Assembly: GCA_902705835.1 (NCBI GenBank)
Contig: CACSIN010000012.1
Coordinates: 117,041 to 181,040 of the forward strand
Source: BD1-7 clade bacterium
Lineage (GTDB): Bacteria; Pseudomonadota; Gammaproteobacteria; Pseudomonadales; DT-91
DNA length: 64,000 nt
Direction: 5' to 3'
Under the pieces are notes generated by a model. The model did not search any database, had not been told where the DNA came from, and worked only from the letters and a program-made list of their open reading frames with translations. A program made the translations under genes and the position numbers. This document shows, in pieces, positions 29,856 to 38,942 of the stretch. Position 1 is the first letter of the stretch; the number at the start of each line of letters is the position of its first letter.

Positions 29856-31679
29856 ATGAAAACTGCACCATCACCCGAACAAGTCGCAATGGCTCAACGC
29901 AGAAGGGATATGTCTATGAAGCCGCCTGTTGATGACCTCTTCGATGTCAGTGTGATACCAACCGTCATTGGGGCTATTGCCAACACCCGAGGCAGTGAAT
30001 TCTTTTACAGCATTACCAATCAGTTGGCACAGGCAATCGGCTCAGACATTACATTTATTGGCCGTATTCGAGGCTCAACCATCACGACATTATCAGCCTA
30101 CCGAAAACACACTCGAATGGAAAACTTCCACTACGATGTTGCCAACGGCCCCTGCGAGAAAGTCACCGACCAGCTTGAAAGCGAAGTTTGCACCTACACC
30201 CGTAATGTTGCCGAGTTATTTCCCGCGGATGGTTTTCTGATTGACCATGGCATCGAAGGTTATATTGGCATGCCACTGTACGGCAGTGACGGATCTGTCC
30301 TCGGCTTAATTACCGCACTATACCAAGAACCGATCGAAGACCCGGAAAAGAAAACAGCGATATTTCAGGTATTTGCCGGCCGAATTGCCGCAGAAATTGA
30401 AAACACCGAGAAAGAAGCCGCCCTGCAACAACTCAACAATTGTCTTCGTGCAAGCCTGACTGAGCTCAACGAATACAAAGGCAAACTGGAAGAAAAAGTC
30501 GACCAGCGAACCCAAGAACTGTATCAAGCAAAACTGCATGCAGAAGCACAATTTCAGGCACAAAATGCCTTCCTCGCGACCTTGGCCCATGAAATTCGAA
30601 CGCCAATGAACGGCATTCTGGGCATGGCCACCTTGCTGAAAGACGCCGATTTCGATGCAACCCAACAAATGTATCTGGATACTATCCAACGCTCAGGCGA
30701 CACCCTGATCAATATGGTCAATGATATTCTCGACTTCACTAAATCAGATTCAGATCGATTGCATTTTGAGAAAGCCGAGTTTCACCTTGAAGACTTTTTG
30801 AAGTCCGCTACAGCACCTTTCTATGCTGGCACGGATGATCAACTGGAGATGAACGTCAATATCTCGCCAGGGTTGCCAGTTTGTGTCGTTGGTGATCAGA
30901 CGCGTCTTTATCAGGTACTCAACAATTTGATCGGCAACGCCTTCAAATTCACAGAGAAAGGCACGATTACGCTGGATGTATCTAGCGCTGGGTTCAAAGA
31001 CAAAAATGTTGTTCTTCAATTTTCAGTCTCCGATACCGGCATCGGTATTCCAGACAACAAACAACGCGATATCTTCGAGCCTTTTGTGCAAGCTGAAGAC
31101 TCAACCACCCGCAAATATGGCGGCACGGGCCTAGGCCTTGCGATCTGTAAAAAGGTCGTTGAACGTGCCGGCGGCGAACTGACACTAGAAAGCACACCGG
31201 GTAAAGGATCAACCTTCTGTTTCACCATGCCGTTTGAAATCGGCGAGAGTCAACGGGAGCCAAGTTACAAAATGCCGTACATTCCTCTGGTCGATGGCGA
31301 TCAACAAACCGCCAAGGTTTTGCTCGTCGATGATAACCCTGTCAACGTTATCGTCGCTGTCGGGTTAATGAACAAACTGGGTATTTCACCGGATGTTGCC
31401 CACAACGGCCAGGAAGCCATCGATAAAGTCTGCACACTGCAAGCCAGTTACGACCTGGTATTAATGGATTGTGAAATGCCGGGAATTGACGGCTTCCAAG
31501 CCACCGAAACGATTCGCAAGTGGGAATCCGACGAGGGTAAACACCCGGTCGATATTCTCGCCTTCACCGCCAACAAATCACAGAAAGACCAAAAACGTTA
31601 CGAGCTGGCCGGCATGAACGGCGCCATGAGCAAACCCGTCAACGTTGATGAATTATCGCAACGACTGCAGGCCATCTGA
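29856..31679 (+). CDS. hybrid sensor histidine kinase (GAF-HisKA-HATPase-REC)
   Basis: A 607-residue soluble two-component kinase. It contains an N-terminal GAF-like sensor domain (about 25-190, IEGYIGMPLYGSDGSVLGLI), a coiled coil (KGKLEEKVDQRTQELYQAKLH), a HisKA box with His in LATLAHEIRTPMNG, an HATPase domain with N, G1 and G2 boxes (NNLIGNAFKFTEKG, DTGIGIP, GGTGLGLAI), and a C-terminal receiver (LLVDDNPVNV; phospho-acceptor Asp in LVLMDCEMPG; Lys in MSKPVN). It has no membrane segments, so it senses a cytoplasmic cue. ATG 29856 with GAGG upstream is preferred to GTG 29793. No partner response regulator is adjacent. Confidence 0.93.
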   Translation: MKTAPSPEQVAMAQRRRDMSMKPPVDDLFDVSVIPTVIGAIANTRGSEFFYSITNQLAQAIGSDITFIGRIRGSTITTLSAYRKHTRMENFHYDVANGPCEKVTDQLESEVCTYTRNVAELFPADGFLIDHGIEGYIGMPLYGSDGSVLGLITALYQEPIEDPEKKTAIFQVFAGRIAAEIENTEKEAALQQLNNCLRASLTELNEYKGKLEEKVDQRTQELYQAKLHAEAQFQAQNAFLATLAHEIRTPMNGILGMATLLKDADFDATQQMYLDTIQRSGDTLINMVNDILDFTKSDSDRLHFEKAEFHLEDFLKSATAPFYAGTDDQLEMNVNISPGLPVCVVGDQTRLYQVLNNLIGNAFKFTEKGTITLDVSSAGFKDKNVVLQFSVSDTGIGIPDNKQRDIFEPFVQAEDSTTRKYGGTGLGLAICKKVVERAGGELTLESTPGKGSTFCFTMPFEIGESQREPSYKMPYIPLVDGDQQTAKVLLVDDNPVNVIVAVGLMNKLGISPDVAHNGQEAIDKVCTLQASYDLVLMDCEMPGIDGFQATETIRKWESDEGKHPVDILAFTANKSQKDQKRYELAGMNGAMSKPVNVDELSQRLQAI

Positions 31680-32035
31680 CCCACTCAGCTTTTTAAAGCC
31701 GACTGTCAGGCCAATTCTATACTGAATGTAACCACCGCTGCTCAGGTTACATTCATCATGCACTCAGCACTAATAATACCAAGCACCAAAGCTCCCTGGG
31801 AGCCTGATCAGCAAGCAATCATTTGCCCACGAGCTAACGGTGAAATCACAGAATCCGGTTGCCGGGTACCCGATACCCGAAGGATGGGATATGACCACCG
31901 GCCACAGAACGCCCAACGGGGATGCATTTACCGCATTAAAAGAGCTCCCCCCTGACGCAAAAATTTCACAACGACTTTGTTGTCGAACAGTGTCTGAGCG
32001 CCTTACTTTGAAGCCCACTACACCTCGGGAACCGC
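31680..32035. other. intergenic region with 10-bp inverted repeat
   Basis: GAATGTAACC (31724-31733) and GGTTACATTC (31745-31754) form a perfect 10-bp stem with an 11-base loop 45 bases after the kinase gene. No T run follows, so it may be a stem-loop or operator rather than a terminator. The rest of this 356-bp gap shows no gene. Confidence 0.5.
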
Positions 32036-33118
32036 ATGCACAAACCACAGAATTTATTTGAATACGAAAGACAAGCCAGCAGCCTGATCTCGCCCATGGC
32101 ATCAGACTACTACGCCAGCGGCGCGTGCGACGGCGTCTCACTTGCGGCAAACCGCAACGCCTACGACCACTATCAACTGCTACCCCGCGTGCTAGTCGAT
32201 GTCAGCCGGCAGGATTTAAGCGTTGGTATCCTTGGGCAGCAACACGCCACACCGCTGATTATCGCGCCTACCGCATTCCATTGTTTGGCCCACCCTCAAG
32301 GCGAAAAAGCCACCGCACAGGCTGCCGAACAACAAGACACCACTTTGATACTCAGCACACTGGCAACACAAAGCCTCGAAGACGTTAGCGCAGCCGCCGA
32401 TACACGCCGCTGGTTTCAGCTATATGTGCACAAAGACAGAGCCCTGACACAAGACTTGGTCGCACGCGCCGTTGCCGCTGGCTACACCGCATTATGCTTA
32501 ACCGTTGACGCACCGTTGTTAGGCAAACGCGAAAAAGACGCCAGTAACACTTTCACCCTACCCAGCGAACTATGCCTGGCCAACTTACAAAGCGCCCGCA
32601 AAAACCTACCTGATCAACAAGGGCAATCCGGCTTGTTTGATTATTTTTCCGACCAACTCGATGCCTCCCTCAACTGGCACGATATCGAATGGCTCGCCAG
32701 CCTGTCTGATTTACCTATCGTACTCAAAGGCATTGTACGTGCTGATGATGCTCAACGTGCTGTCGACTATGGCGCAGCTGGGTTAGTAGTTTCTAACCAC
32801 GGCGGCAGACAACTCGACGGCACCATCGCCACCATTGATGCCCTCGCCGATGTGGTTGCCAGTGTCGATAATCGCATTGATGTGCTGTTAGATGGTGGCG
32901 TTCGCCGCGGCACAGACGTGCTCAAGGCCCTGGCTCTCGGTGCTAAGGCCGTGCTTATCGGCCGGCCGATTTTATGGGGGTTAGCGGTAGATGGTGCAGA
33001 CGGTGTTAGTCACGTTTTAACGCTATTACGCGAAGAACTCGAACTCGCCATGGCCCTCAGCGGCTGCGCATGTATCGATGATATAACGCCAGATCTACTA
33101 ACAACCCCGCGCCGGTAA
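32036..33118 (+). CDS. FMN-dependent alpha-hydroxy-acid oxidase/dehydrogenase
   Basis: A 360-residue TIM-barrel flavoprotein of the lactate dehydrogenase (LldD)/glycolate oxidase family. Diagnostic segments are IIAPTAFHCLAHPQGE, FQLYVHKDRALTQDLV, CLTVDAPLLGKREKD, LKGIVRADDAQRAVDYGAAGLVVSNHGGRQLDG (active-site His in the NHGG), and LLDGGVRRGTDVLKALALGAKAVLIGRP (FMN phosphate site). It oxidises a 2-hydroxyacid; lactate, glycolate and mandelate are all possible. It lacks the extra lipid-binding loop usual in membrane LldD. Converges with the AraC gene. Confidence 0.92.
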   Translation: MHKPQNLFEYERQASSLISPMASDYYASGACDGVSLAANRNAYDHYQLLPRVLVDVSRQDLSVGILGQQHATPLIIAPTAFHCLAHPQGEKATAQAAEQQDTTLILSTLATQSLEDVSAAADTRRWFQLYVHKDRALTQDLVARAVAAGYTALCLTVDAPLLGKREKDASNTFTLPSELCLANLQSARKNLPDQQGQSGLFDYFSDQLDASLNWHDIEWLASLSDLPIVLKGIVRADDAQRAVDYGAAGLVVSNHGGRQLDGTIATIDALADVVASVDNRIDVLLDGGVRRGTDVLKALALGAKAVLIGRPILWGLAVDGADGVSHVLTLLREELELAMALSGCACIDDITPDLLTTPRR

Positions 33119-33140
33119 TAACCGAATAAAAGCCACCATA

Positions 33141-34037
33141 CTAGGGTGCAGCTTCGAGCCTTGCGCCCTTCGGGGTTTCATTAAAGTGGCGTTTATATTC
33201 ACGAGAAAACTGCGAGGCGCTGTTATAGCCCACCTGCCGGGCAGCCTCGCTAACACGATGCCCTTGCGCGTGAATCAAGTCACGGGCCTTGTTCAAGCGG
33301 ACTTTTTTCACATACTGCAGCGGTGACTCCAACGTCACCGCACGAAATGCATCGTGGAACGACGACACACTCATGTTGGCTTCTTCCGCCAACACATTCA
33401 CCGTCAACGGGCTGGCATAATCGTGATGCACTTTAGCCAGCGCTTTAGCAACACGGGCGTAATGGCCTTCATGATGCGCTAAGGCAAACAACACATGGCC
33501 GTGCTCACTTCTCAGCGCTCTGAAAATCAGCTCATCCAACAACGATTGACCTAAAATTTCCGTGCTGAACGGATCACACAAGGTCTCTAGCAGTCGCTTG
33601 CAGGTATTTAACATCGACGAAGCCATCGCCACCGAACGCAAACCTCGAAGTTGATCAGCACAGGCGTTACCGGCACAAAAGCCCATATCTTCAAGCTGAG
33701 AGACCATTCGATGTAAGGTTGAGGCATCGATTTTGACGTTCAGCCCCATCAAACAATCATCGTTACCCACCTGCGCTTCGCACTCCAAAGGCATCGGTAC
33801 ACCCACCACCAGATAGTCATCCGGGCCGTAAGTGACCGAGGTGTCACCGATATGTATCTTTTTTTGCCCCTGCCCAAGGATAATAATGCCCGATTGGTAG
33901 ACAAAAGGTTGACGCTCATTGCCCGTACTACTGCGATAAAAGCTCAAACCGTCGATGGCTGTTGGTGCTAGGCCCTCCAGCTCAGCAAAACCAGCATGTT
34001 CAGCGTACTGCTGCATCAATTCGCCCAGTGATGCCAT
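33141..34037 (-). CDS. AraC family transcriptional regulator (YqhC-like)
   Basis: A 298-residue regulator. The N-terminal arm (about 15-170) is the AraC_N cupin-type domain (SGIIILGQGQKKIHIGD, YLVVGVPMPLECEAQV), and the C-terminal 95 residues hold two helix-turn-helix motifs (VNVLAEEANMSVSSFHDAFRA and VSEAARQVGYNSASQFSREYKRHF). It is divergent from a yqhD-type reductase, the same arrangement as E. coli yqhC-yqhD, where YqhC activates yqhD in response to aldehydes. AGGAGA precedes the ATG by six bases. Control of the neighbour is inferred from synteny. Confidence 0.9.
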   Translation of the reverse strand: MASLGELMQQYAEHAGFAELEGLAPTAIDGLSFYRSSTGNERQPFVYQSGIIILGQGQKKIHIGDTSVTYGPDDYLVVGVPMPLECEAQVGNDDCLMGLNVKIDASTLHRMVSQLEDMGFCAGNACADQLRGLRSVAMASSMLNTCKRLLETLCDPFSTEILGQSLLDELIFRALRSEHGHVLFALAHHEGHYARVAKALAKVHHDYASPLTVNVLAEEANMSVSSFHDAFRAVTLESPLQYVKKVRLNKARDLIHAQGHRVSEAARQVGYNSASQFSREYKRHFNETPKGARLEAAP

Positions 34038-34054
34038 GATTCGTCTCCTGTTAT

Positions 34055-34079
34055 CGATAGTCGAATTATACGATTATCG
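34055..34079. promoter_or_regulatory. near-perfect palindrome in the AraC-yqhD intergenic region
   Basis: CGATAGTCG (34055-34063) and CGATTATCG (34071-34079) form inverted half-sites with one mismatch and a seven-base spacer, just upstream of the AraC gene. This is the strongest candidate operator in the 170-bp divergent region; binding by the AraC protein is inferred. Confidence 0.45.
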
Positions 34080-34207
34080 GAGAATCAGGCAACTAAAACA
34101 GAGAAACAGATATTTTTTACCCCACAGCTTCGTACTAATATGCAATCCGTACCGAGGCCACCTTCAATTTAATTGTGGCACAAGCCCCCATAACGAGGTC
34201 ATTCTAA

Positions 34208-35356
34208 ATGCAATTTACCTATGCAAACCCTACCCAAATTCTGTTCGGCCAGGGCCAGATCGCAGGCATCGCTGATGCCATTGCTCAAGATCAAAAAGTT
34301 CTTGTTATTTATGGCGGCGGCTCCATCAAGAAAAACGGCGTTTACGATCAAACAGTAACGGCACTTACCAACCACACCTGGGTTGAGTTTGCCGGTGTTG
34401 AACCAAACCCAACCAAAGAAACCCTAGACAAAGCCGTTGCCATTGTTAAAGAACAAGCGATTGATTTCATCTTGGCTGTTGGCGGTGGCTCCGTCATCGA
34501 TGGTGCCAAATATGTTGCTGCAGCCGGCAAATACGACGGCGACGGCTGGGATCTGCTGATCGGCAAACACCAAGCCAAAGTAGCCACACCCATGGGCGCT
34601 ATTTTGACCTTGCCAGCCACCGGTTCGGAATCCAACTCTGGCGCGGTAATCACCAAAGCAGAAACACAAGATAAACTCCCGTTCTTCTCTCCCGCGGTAC
34701 AGCCAGTATTTGCAGTGATGGACCCAGACGTGATGAAAACCCTGCCTGAGCGCCAGCTGGTAAACGGCATTGTCGATGCCTGGGTACATACCTGTGAGCA
34801 ATACATCACCCTACCAACTGATGCCATGGTGCAAGAAGGCTACGCAGAAACCTTGCTCCGCACCCTGAAAACACTGGGCGATAACTTCAACAACCGTGAC
34901 AGCGACAGCTGGCGTGGCAACCTCATGTGGTCCGCTAACCAAGCCCTAAACGGTTTAATCGGCACCGGCGTACCACAAGATTGGGCCACGCACATGATCG
35001 GTCACGAGCTCACTGCATTGTGGGGCGTTGATCATGCACGTTCACTGGCGATTGTTCAGCCATCACTGTTGCGCAACCAGATCGAGACAAAACGTGCCAA
35101 GCTAGAACAAATGGGCCGCAACGTGTTTGATCTGCCTGCATCCGGTGATCTCGCAGAGAAAACCATTGATGCCATCGAAGCCTTCTACAACAACCTCGAT
35201 GTGGCGACAAAACTAACAGAACACGGTGATGACAAACCCACCGCGATTGACACCATCATCGGCCAACTGAAACTACACGGCATGATCGCTTTAGGCGAAC
35301 GCCAAGCAATCACACCTGACGTAGCTCGTGAGATTCTGGAACAGGCCGTTGCTTGA
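34208..35356 (+). CDS. yqhD: NADPH-dependent aldehyde reductase, iron-containing ADH family
   Basis: A 382-residue cytoplasmic alcohol dehydrogenase that reduces a broad range of aldehydes using NADPH. It matches E. coli YqhD along its length: YANPTQILFGQGQIAGI, LVIYGGGSIKKNGVYDQ, LAVGGGSVIDGAKY (the NADPH pocket), LTLPATGSESNSGAVI, and the metal-binding set in NGIVDAWVHTCEQY and DWATHMIGHELTALWGVDHA. Physiological role is detoxification of reactive aldehydes. It is divergent from the AraC regulator and ends before a strong intrinsic terminator, so it forms a single-gene unit. Confidence 0.95.
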   Translation: MQFTYANPTQILFGQGQIAGIADAIAQDQKVLVIYGGGSIKKNGVYDQTVTALTNHTWVEFAGVEPNPTKETLDKAVAIVKEQAIDFILAVGGGSVIDGAKYVAAAGKYDGDGWDLLIGKHQAKVATPMGAILTLPATGSESNSGAVITKAETQDKLPFFSPAVQPVFAVMDPDVMKTLPERQLVNGIVDAWVHTCEQYITLPTDAMVQEGYAETLLRTLKTLGDNFNNRDSDSWRGNLMWSANQALNGLIGTGVPQDWATHMIGHELTALWGVDHARSLAIVQPSLLRNQIETKRAKLEQMGRNVFDLPASGDLAEKTIDAIEAFYNNLDVATKLTEHGDDKPTAIDTIIGQLKLHGMIALGERQAITPDVAREILEQAVA

Positions 35357-35413
35357 TCTGATTCTCATGCTGAAAACGCATGCCTAACACCCCGGTTGTA
35401 TAGCAACCGCTTA

Positions 35414-35447
35414 AACCCCACGATGCATACAGCCTCGTGGGGTTTTT
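35414..35447 (+). terminator. rho-independent terminator of yqhD
   Basis: A perfect 10-bp stem, AACCCCACGA (35414-35423) with TCGTGGGGTT (35435-35444), an 11-base loop and a T run (TTTTT from 35443). It lies about 60 bases after the yqhD stop codon. Confidence 0.92.
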
Positions 35448-35561
35448 ATTTACCCTCGCCTAACGATTTTTGCATTTCTGCATACAGTCGTGTTTGAATA
35501 AAAACCTCATAGGGAACAACTCCTCCTCAGTCACTTCGCCACAAACTTCAAAGGATCTGTC

Positions 35562-38246
35562 GTGGGCAAAATAACTGACACTATCAAGCAGATCATTACA
35601 GACACCCCCTCCGACATGCTCAAAACCCTTGTTGCTTCGGCAATTAGTATTCTGGGGTTACTCATCTGGGCCGAAGTTTCACAATGGATACCTGCCGAAT
35701 TTACTGAGCGGCGTTTTATCTTGATATCCTCTGCGCTGATTATCGCAGGCTTCTATCTGCTGTTTTTGTCAATTAGCTTGAGGAGTATCGGCCGCCGTGC
35801 GGCAGCATTAGCGGGGTTAGTCGCCGTTGTTGCTACGGCATGGCAAACCTTGTACATCCCCGTCTTCGAACGATACGCCGACCAACAATCCCCGTTTATC
35901 GTTGTGTTTTACCCGTCTGAACTCGACAGCGCCAAGCAAAAACAGATAGACCATGCCTTACGTACCGCCACAAAAAGCGTTCGCGGTCACGAGGGCTTTA
36001 TCGACATCATCAAAACCCCCGTCACCTATACCGGCAAGTTAGACACCTCCATCGCAGCACGCTTACTGAATCATCACCCACACGCCATTGGCTACCTCGA
36101 AGTAATCGCTACCGATGATGACTTAACGATCAACCCCTACTTGCCATTAACCCTACCCTACAAGTCACTCGGCGCAACCGGTGTGAATATCACCAATGGC
36201 TCTAGCAAGCCGCATATGGCATCGGAACATCAAAATATCCAAGATGACGATAAACGTATCGCCTTGTCGCTTGTTTTCGACCGTATGCAACTGGTTGCCG
36301 GGCTAGGCATCAATAAACCCGCCTACCACCACGGTATTGCCGATTTTTCACTGTTACTATCGGTAGAAAGCACCTCAGGTGCTGAAGAACTAGCCAAGCA
36401 GTTGATCGCGCCGTTGTCTGATAGCTTTGCCTCAGATACAAACAACCTCGCCATGGATATCGACATCACCGCACTGCATCTGGCCGGTTTACACGACTAT
36501 TTTCTTGGCGATTGGCAAGCCATTTGCCGTGCCACGAATGGCATCGAAGATCGCCATAGTGATCAAGGACTACTGCGCTACAACCAACTATTTTCGAGCG
36601 AAAGCTGGGTTGCTTGCGTCGACGACAAATACGATCAACTCACACTCGACATCAATCGAACGCCACAGAACCAACTACAACAGCTACTCATCAGCCATAT
36701 GTTAGAGCGCGACATTCGTCGCTACCGTCGCCTAGTAACCTCGCCCAAAACGCTAACGTTAACTGATCAATTTCGCAGCCAATGTGCAGCAACCCAGAAC
36801 ACCGACCGTATCGATTGCCTGTTTGATTTTATCAATGCAAACAGCAATGCACTCAGCACCGAATACGAACTCCACGACGCCCTGTTAAACGAACTGCGCG
36901 AAGCACATAACACCCATATTCAGCCACTTAAATGGTTGGATAACGAAAACAAGATTTACCAAAGCGCCATCATCGCCGCCCGACAATTTGAACATCTCGG
37001 GCAACCGCAACTAGCTTGCGATTCACAATGGTCGTGGATTTTAATGGCTAGCTTAATCGCCAATGTTACCTATCTGAACAACGTTGATGATCTGTTCACG
37101 CTGCTAAACGACAGGGTCACATTGATTCATTCAAACACCCAATGCGACGACATCACCTTTTTTGATATCAACCTCAGCAAGCTGATGCAAAGCCCGGCTG
37201 CGCTCAATAATCTCAAAGCAATTGCCCAAGCACTACAAACCGGCACCGATGAAAACAGCACGATGACCGTCGGCGACGCCAAACAACAAGTATTGCAGGC
37301 AATCACAGCCATTGAGCCATATAGTGGTAGAGAATTTCGCGATAAATTTGCCTACTTGCTACATCAAGGCAGCAACGTGACCGCCAACTGCGATAGCTTT
37401 GGTAACGGCTTAATCGAAAAGCTCACCGGCAATACCGCAGGCTTCTATCAACAAATGATCTGTACCCTGTACGAAAACAGCAGCGACCAAATCACCGAAG
37501 CATCCAGCTTACATTCGTTAGATCAATGGATGGACGACCAATACGAAACCGGCGTGGTAAATAAGCTATTCAGCCTAATCCCATTATTGCAGCATCAATT
37601 CAAAGACCGCCTGTTGGTTCAACTGATGCACATGGCAAACCAAGCCCCCACAGTCACTCCGCACCCGAAAGCCCATCAAGGCCTGCAACAACTGCATTAC
37701 ACACAGGTTGCGCGAATGCATCTACACAAACCAGCGGATGCTACCGCCATGATTGCCGCCGATGCATTAACAGAAACATCAAACCCACAGCCCGCAAAAA
37801 CAACCACCGCACCGCCAGTATCAAACAACCCCTCGGCCCTGCACTATCGCTTTGCACGCCACCTGTTTGATAACGATATCGCGTCAGCCCGCAAAGTCGC
37901 AGACCAACTGCGCCGCTACCCCAATACCGAGTACTACCAACACACACTGGATTTTGTGCAATCGCCCTCCACCTGCGATGAGCATCCGGATTTTCATCAG
38001 CAAGTGGCGAAGCACTTTCTGCTACATGGCGAAAACGTTATTAGAGCCAAGCACCTGAAAAACCAAAAAGTATCGGGTGATGGCAAGGCAACAACCACCT
38101 ACGACTCTTCCGCAAATGCCTACTTTGACGACTACCCTCACTACCTACAATTAATGGACACTTTTGTGGCTGAAAGCGCACGCGGACACCTCAAAGACGC
38201 CGATGCCTTTATCGATCAAGCACGTCGTTGCGGCACCTTGCTGTGA
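35562..38246 (+). CDS. 894-residue orphan membrane protein
   Basis: I do not recognise the family. The N terminus has three likely transmembrane segments (about 20-40, 50-70 and 78-98), followed by an alpha/beta region that starts FIVVFYPSELDSAKQKQIDHALRTA, reminiscent of a small-ligand or toxin/effector sensor fold, and then a long, mostly helical C-terminal region of more than 500 residues. The helical part has no regular TPR spacing I can fix, but repeats pairs such as LLISHMLERDIRRY. About 20 Cys residues are spread over it. The frame is continuous and has normal codon use. GTG 35562 with AAGGA upstream. No paired gene is evident. Confidence 0.78.
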   Translation: MGKITDTIKQIITDTPSDMLKTLVASAISILGLLIWAEVSQWIPAEFTERRFILISSALIIAGFYLLFLSISLRSIGRRAAALAGLVAVVATAWQTLYIPVFERYADQQSPFIVVFYPSELDSAKQKQIDHALRTATKSVRGHEGFIDIIKTPVTYTGKLDTSIAARLLNHHPHAIGYLEVIATDDDLTINPYLPLTLPYKSLGATGVNITNGSSKPHMASEHQNIQDDDKRIALSLVFDRMQLVAGLGINKPAYHHGIADFSLLLSVESTSGAEELAKQLIAPLSDSFASDTNNLAMDIDITALHLAGLHDYFLGDWQAICRATNGIEDRHSDQGLLRYNQLFSSESWVACVDDKYDQLTLDINRTPQNQLQQLLISHMLERDIRRYRRLVTSPKTLTLTDQFRSQCAATQNTDRIDCLFDFINANSNALSTEYELHDALLNELREAHNTHIQPLKWLDNENKIYQSAIIAARQFEHLGQPQLACDSQWSWILMASLIANVTYLNNVDDLFTLLNDRVTLIHSNTQCDDITFFDINLSKLMQSPAALNNLKAIAQALQTGTDENSTMTVGDAKQQVLQAITAIEPYSGREFRDKFAYLLHQGSNVTANCDSFGNGLIEKLTGNTAGFYQQMICTLYENSSDQITEASSLHSLDQWMDDQYETGVVNKLFSLIPLLQHQFKDRLLVQLMHMANQAPTVTPHPKAHQGLQQLHYTQVARMHLHKPADATAMIAADALTETSNPQPAKTTTAPPVSNNPSALHYRFARHLFDNDIASARKVADQLRRYPNTEYYQHTLDFVQSPSTCDEHPDFHQQVAKHFLLHGENVIRAKHLKNQKVSGDGKATTTYDSSANAYFDDYPHYLQLMDTFVAESARGHLKDADAFIDQARRCGTLL

Positions 38247-38439
38247 TTGGCTACAAACCCTCAACGGGATAACGAGAAAACATACACAGAGCGCATCAGA
38301 GCACATAGCGAACGCACAAAAAGAAAACAAAAAAGGGCAACGATTGCTGCCCAAAAGTAGATTTCAAACGAAATCTAAACGGTAAGATCGTACGCAGTGA
38401 ATTCGAAAGCATTGCTTCGAAAACACTCATTAGAGAACA

Positions 38440-38700
38440 CTATTTTGAAAACAATGCCTTAGCAGCTTTCTTAGTGTCGACAGAAGCCTGTGCTTTCTCT
38501 TTATCGACTGCTTCCATGCCTTTTTTAACGCTCTTCTCGTCATAGGCTTCTTTTGCCTTGCCAAGGTCTACAGATTCTTTTGCCTTCTCAGTATCGACAG
38601 ATTTCACCAAGCCGTCGTAATCAACAGCCAACGCCGGTGCTGCCAATACTGCGCATGTCAGGCTCGCCGCAGCGAATGTGCTCAAGGTCTTCATCTTCAT
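38440..38700 (-). CDS. small exported Lys/Glu/Asp-repeat protein
   Basis: An 86-residue exported protein. A signal peptide (MKMKTLSTFAAASLTCAVLAAPALA) precedes a mature part of about 60 residues built from degenerate 9-12 residue units of the form VDxxKAKxS (VDTEKAKESVDLGKAKEAYD, VDKEKAQASVDTKKAAKA). The charge pattern suggests a long amphipathic helix in the periplasm, like the lysine-rich alpha-helical exported proteins seen in other proteobacteria. GGAG five bases before ATG 38700 supports the start. Function unknown. Confidence 0.78.
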   Translation of the reverse strand: MKMKTLSTFAAASLTCAVLAAPALAVDYDGLVKSVDTEKAKESVDLGKAKEAYDEKSVKKGMEAVDKEKAQASVDTKKAAKALFSK

Positions 38701-38942
38701 AGTAACTCCGTTAGTGTTTTGGTGATGGTATCGTAAATACACCTGAAAGCCGAAGGCAGGTTAAAGGATGTGAGACGTCAGTAACATGCAGAATCCGCAA
38801 CAACCCACAGCATGGGGCACAAACACACAACGTTCGCATCACAGAGTGATCCGTCAGTCACATTCCGCAGGTTTACTGCAACACCGAACCACCGAAAAGA
38901 GTCCAATAGCAGACAACCTCGAATAACCCTTCAGGATGCCCC

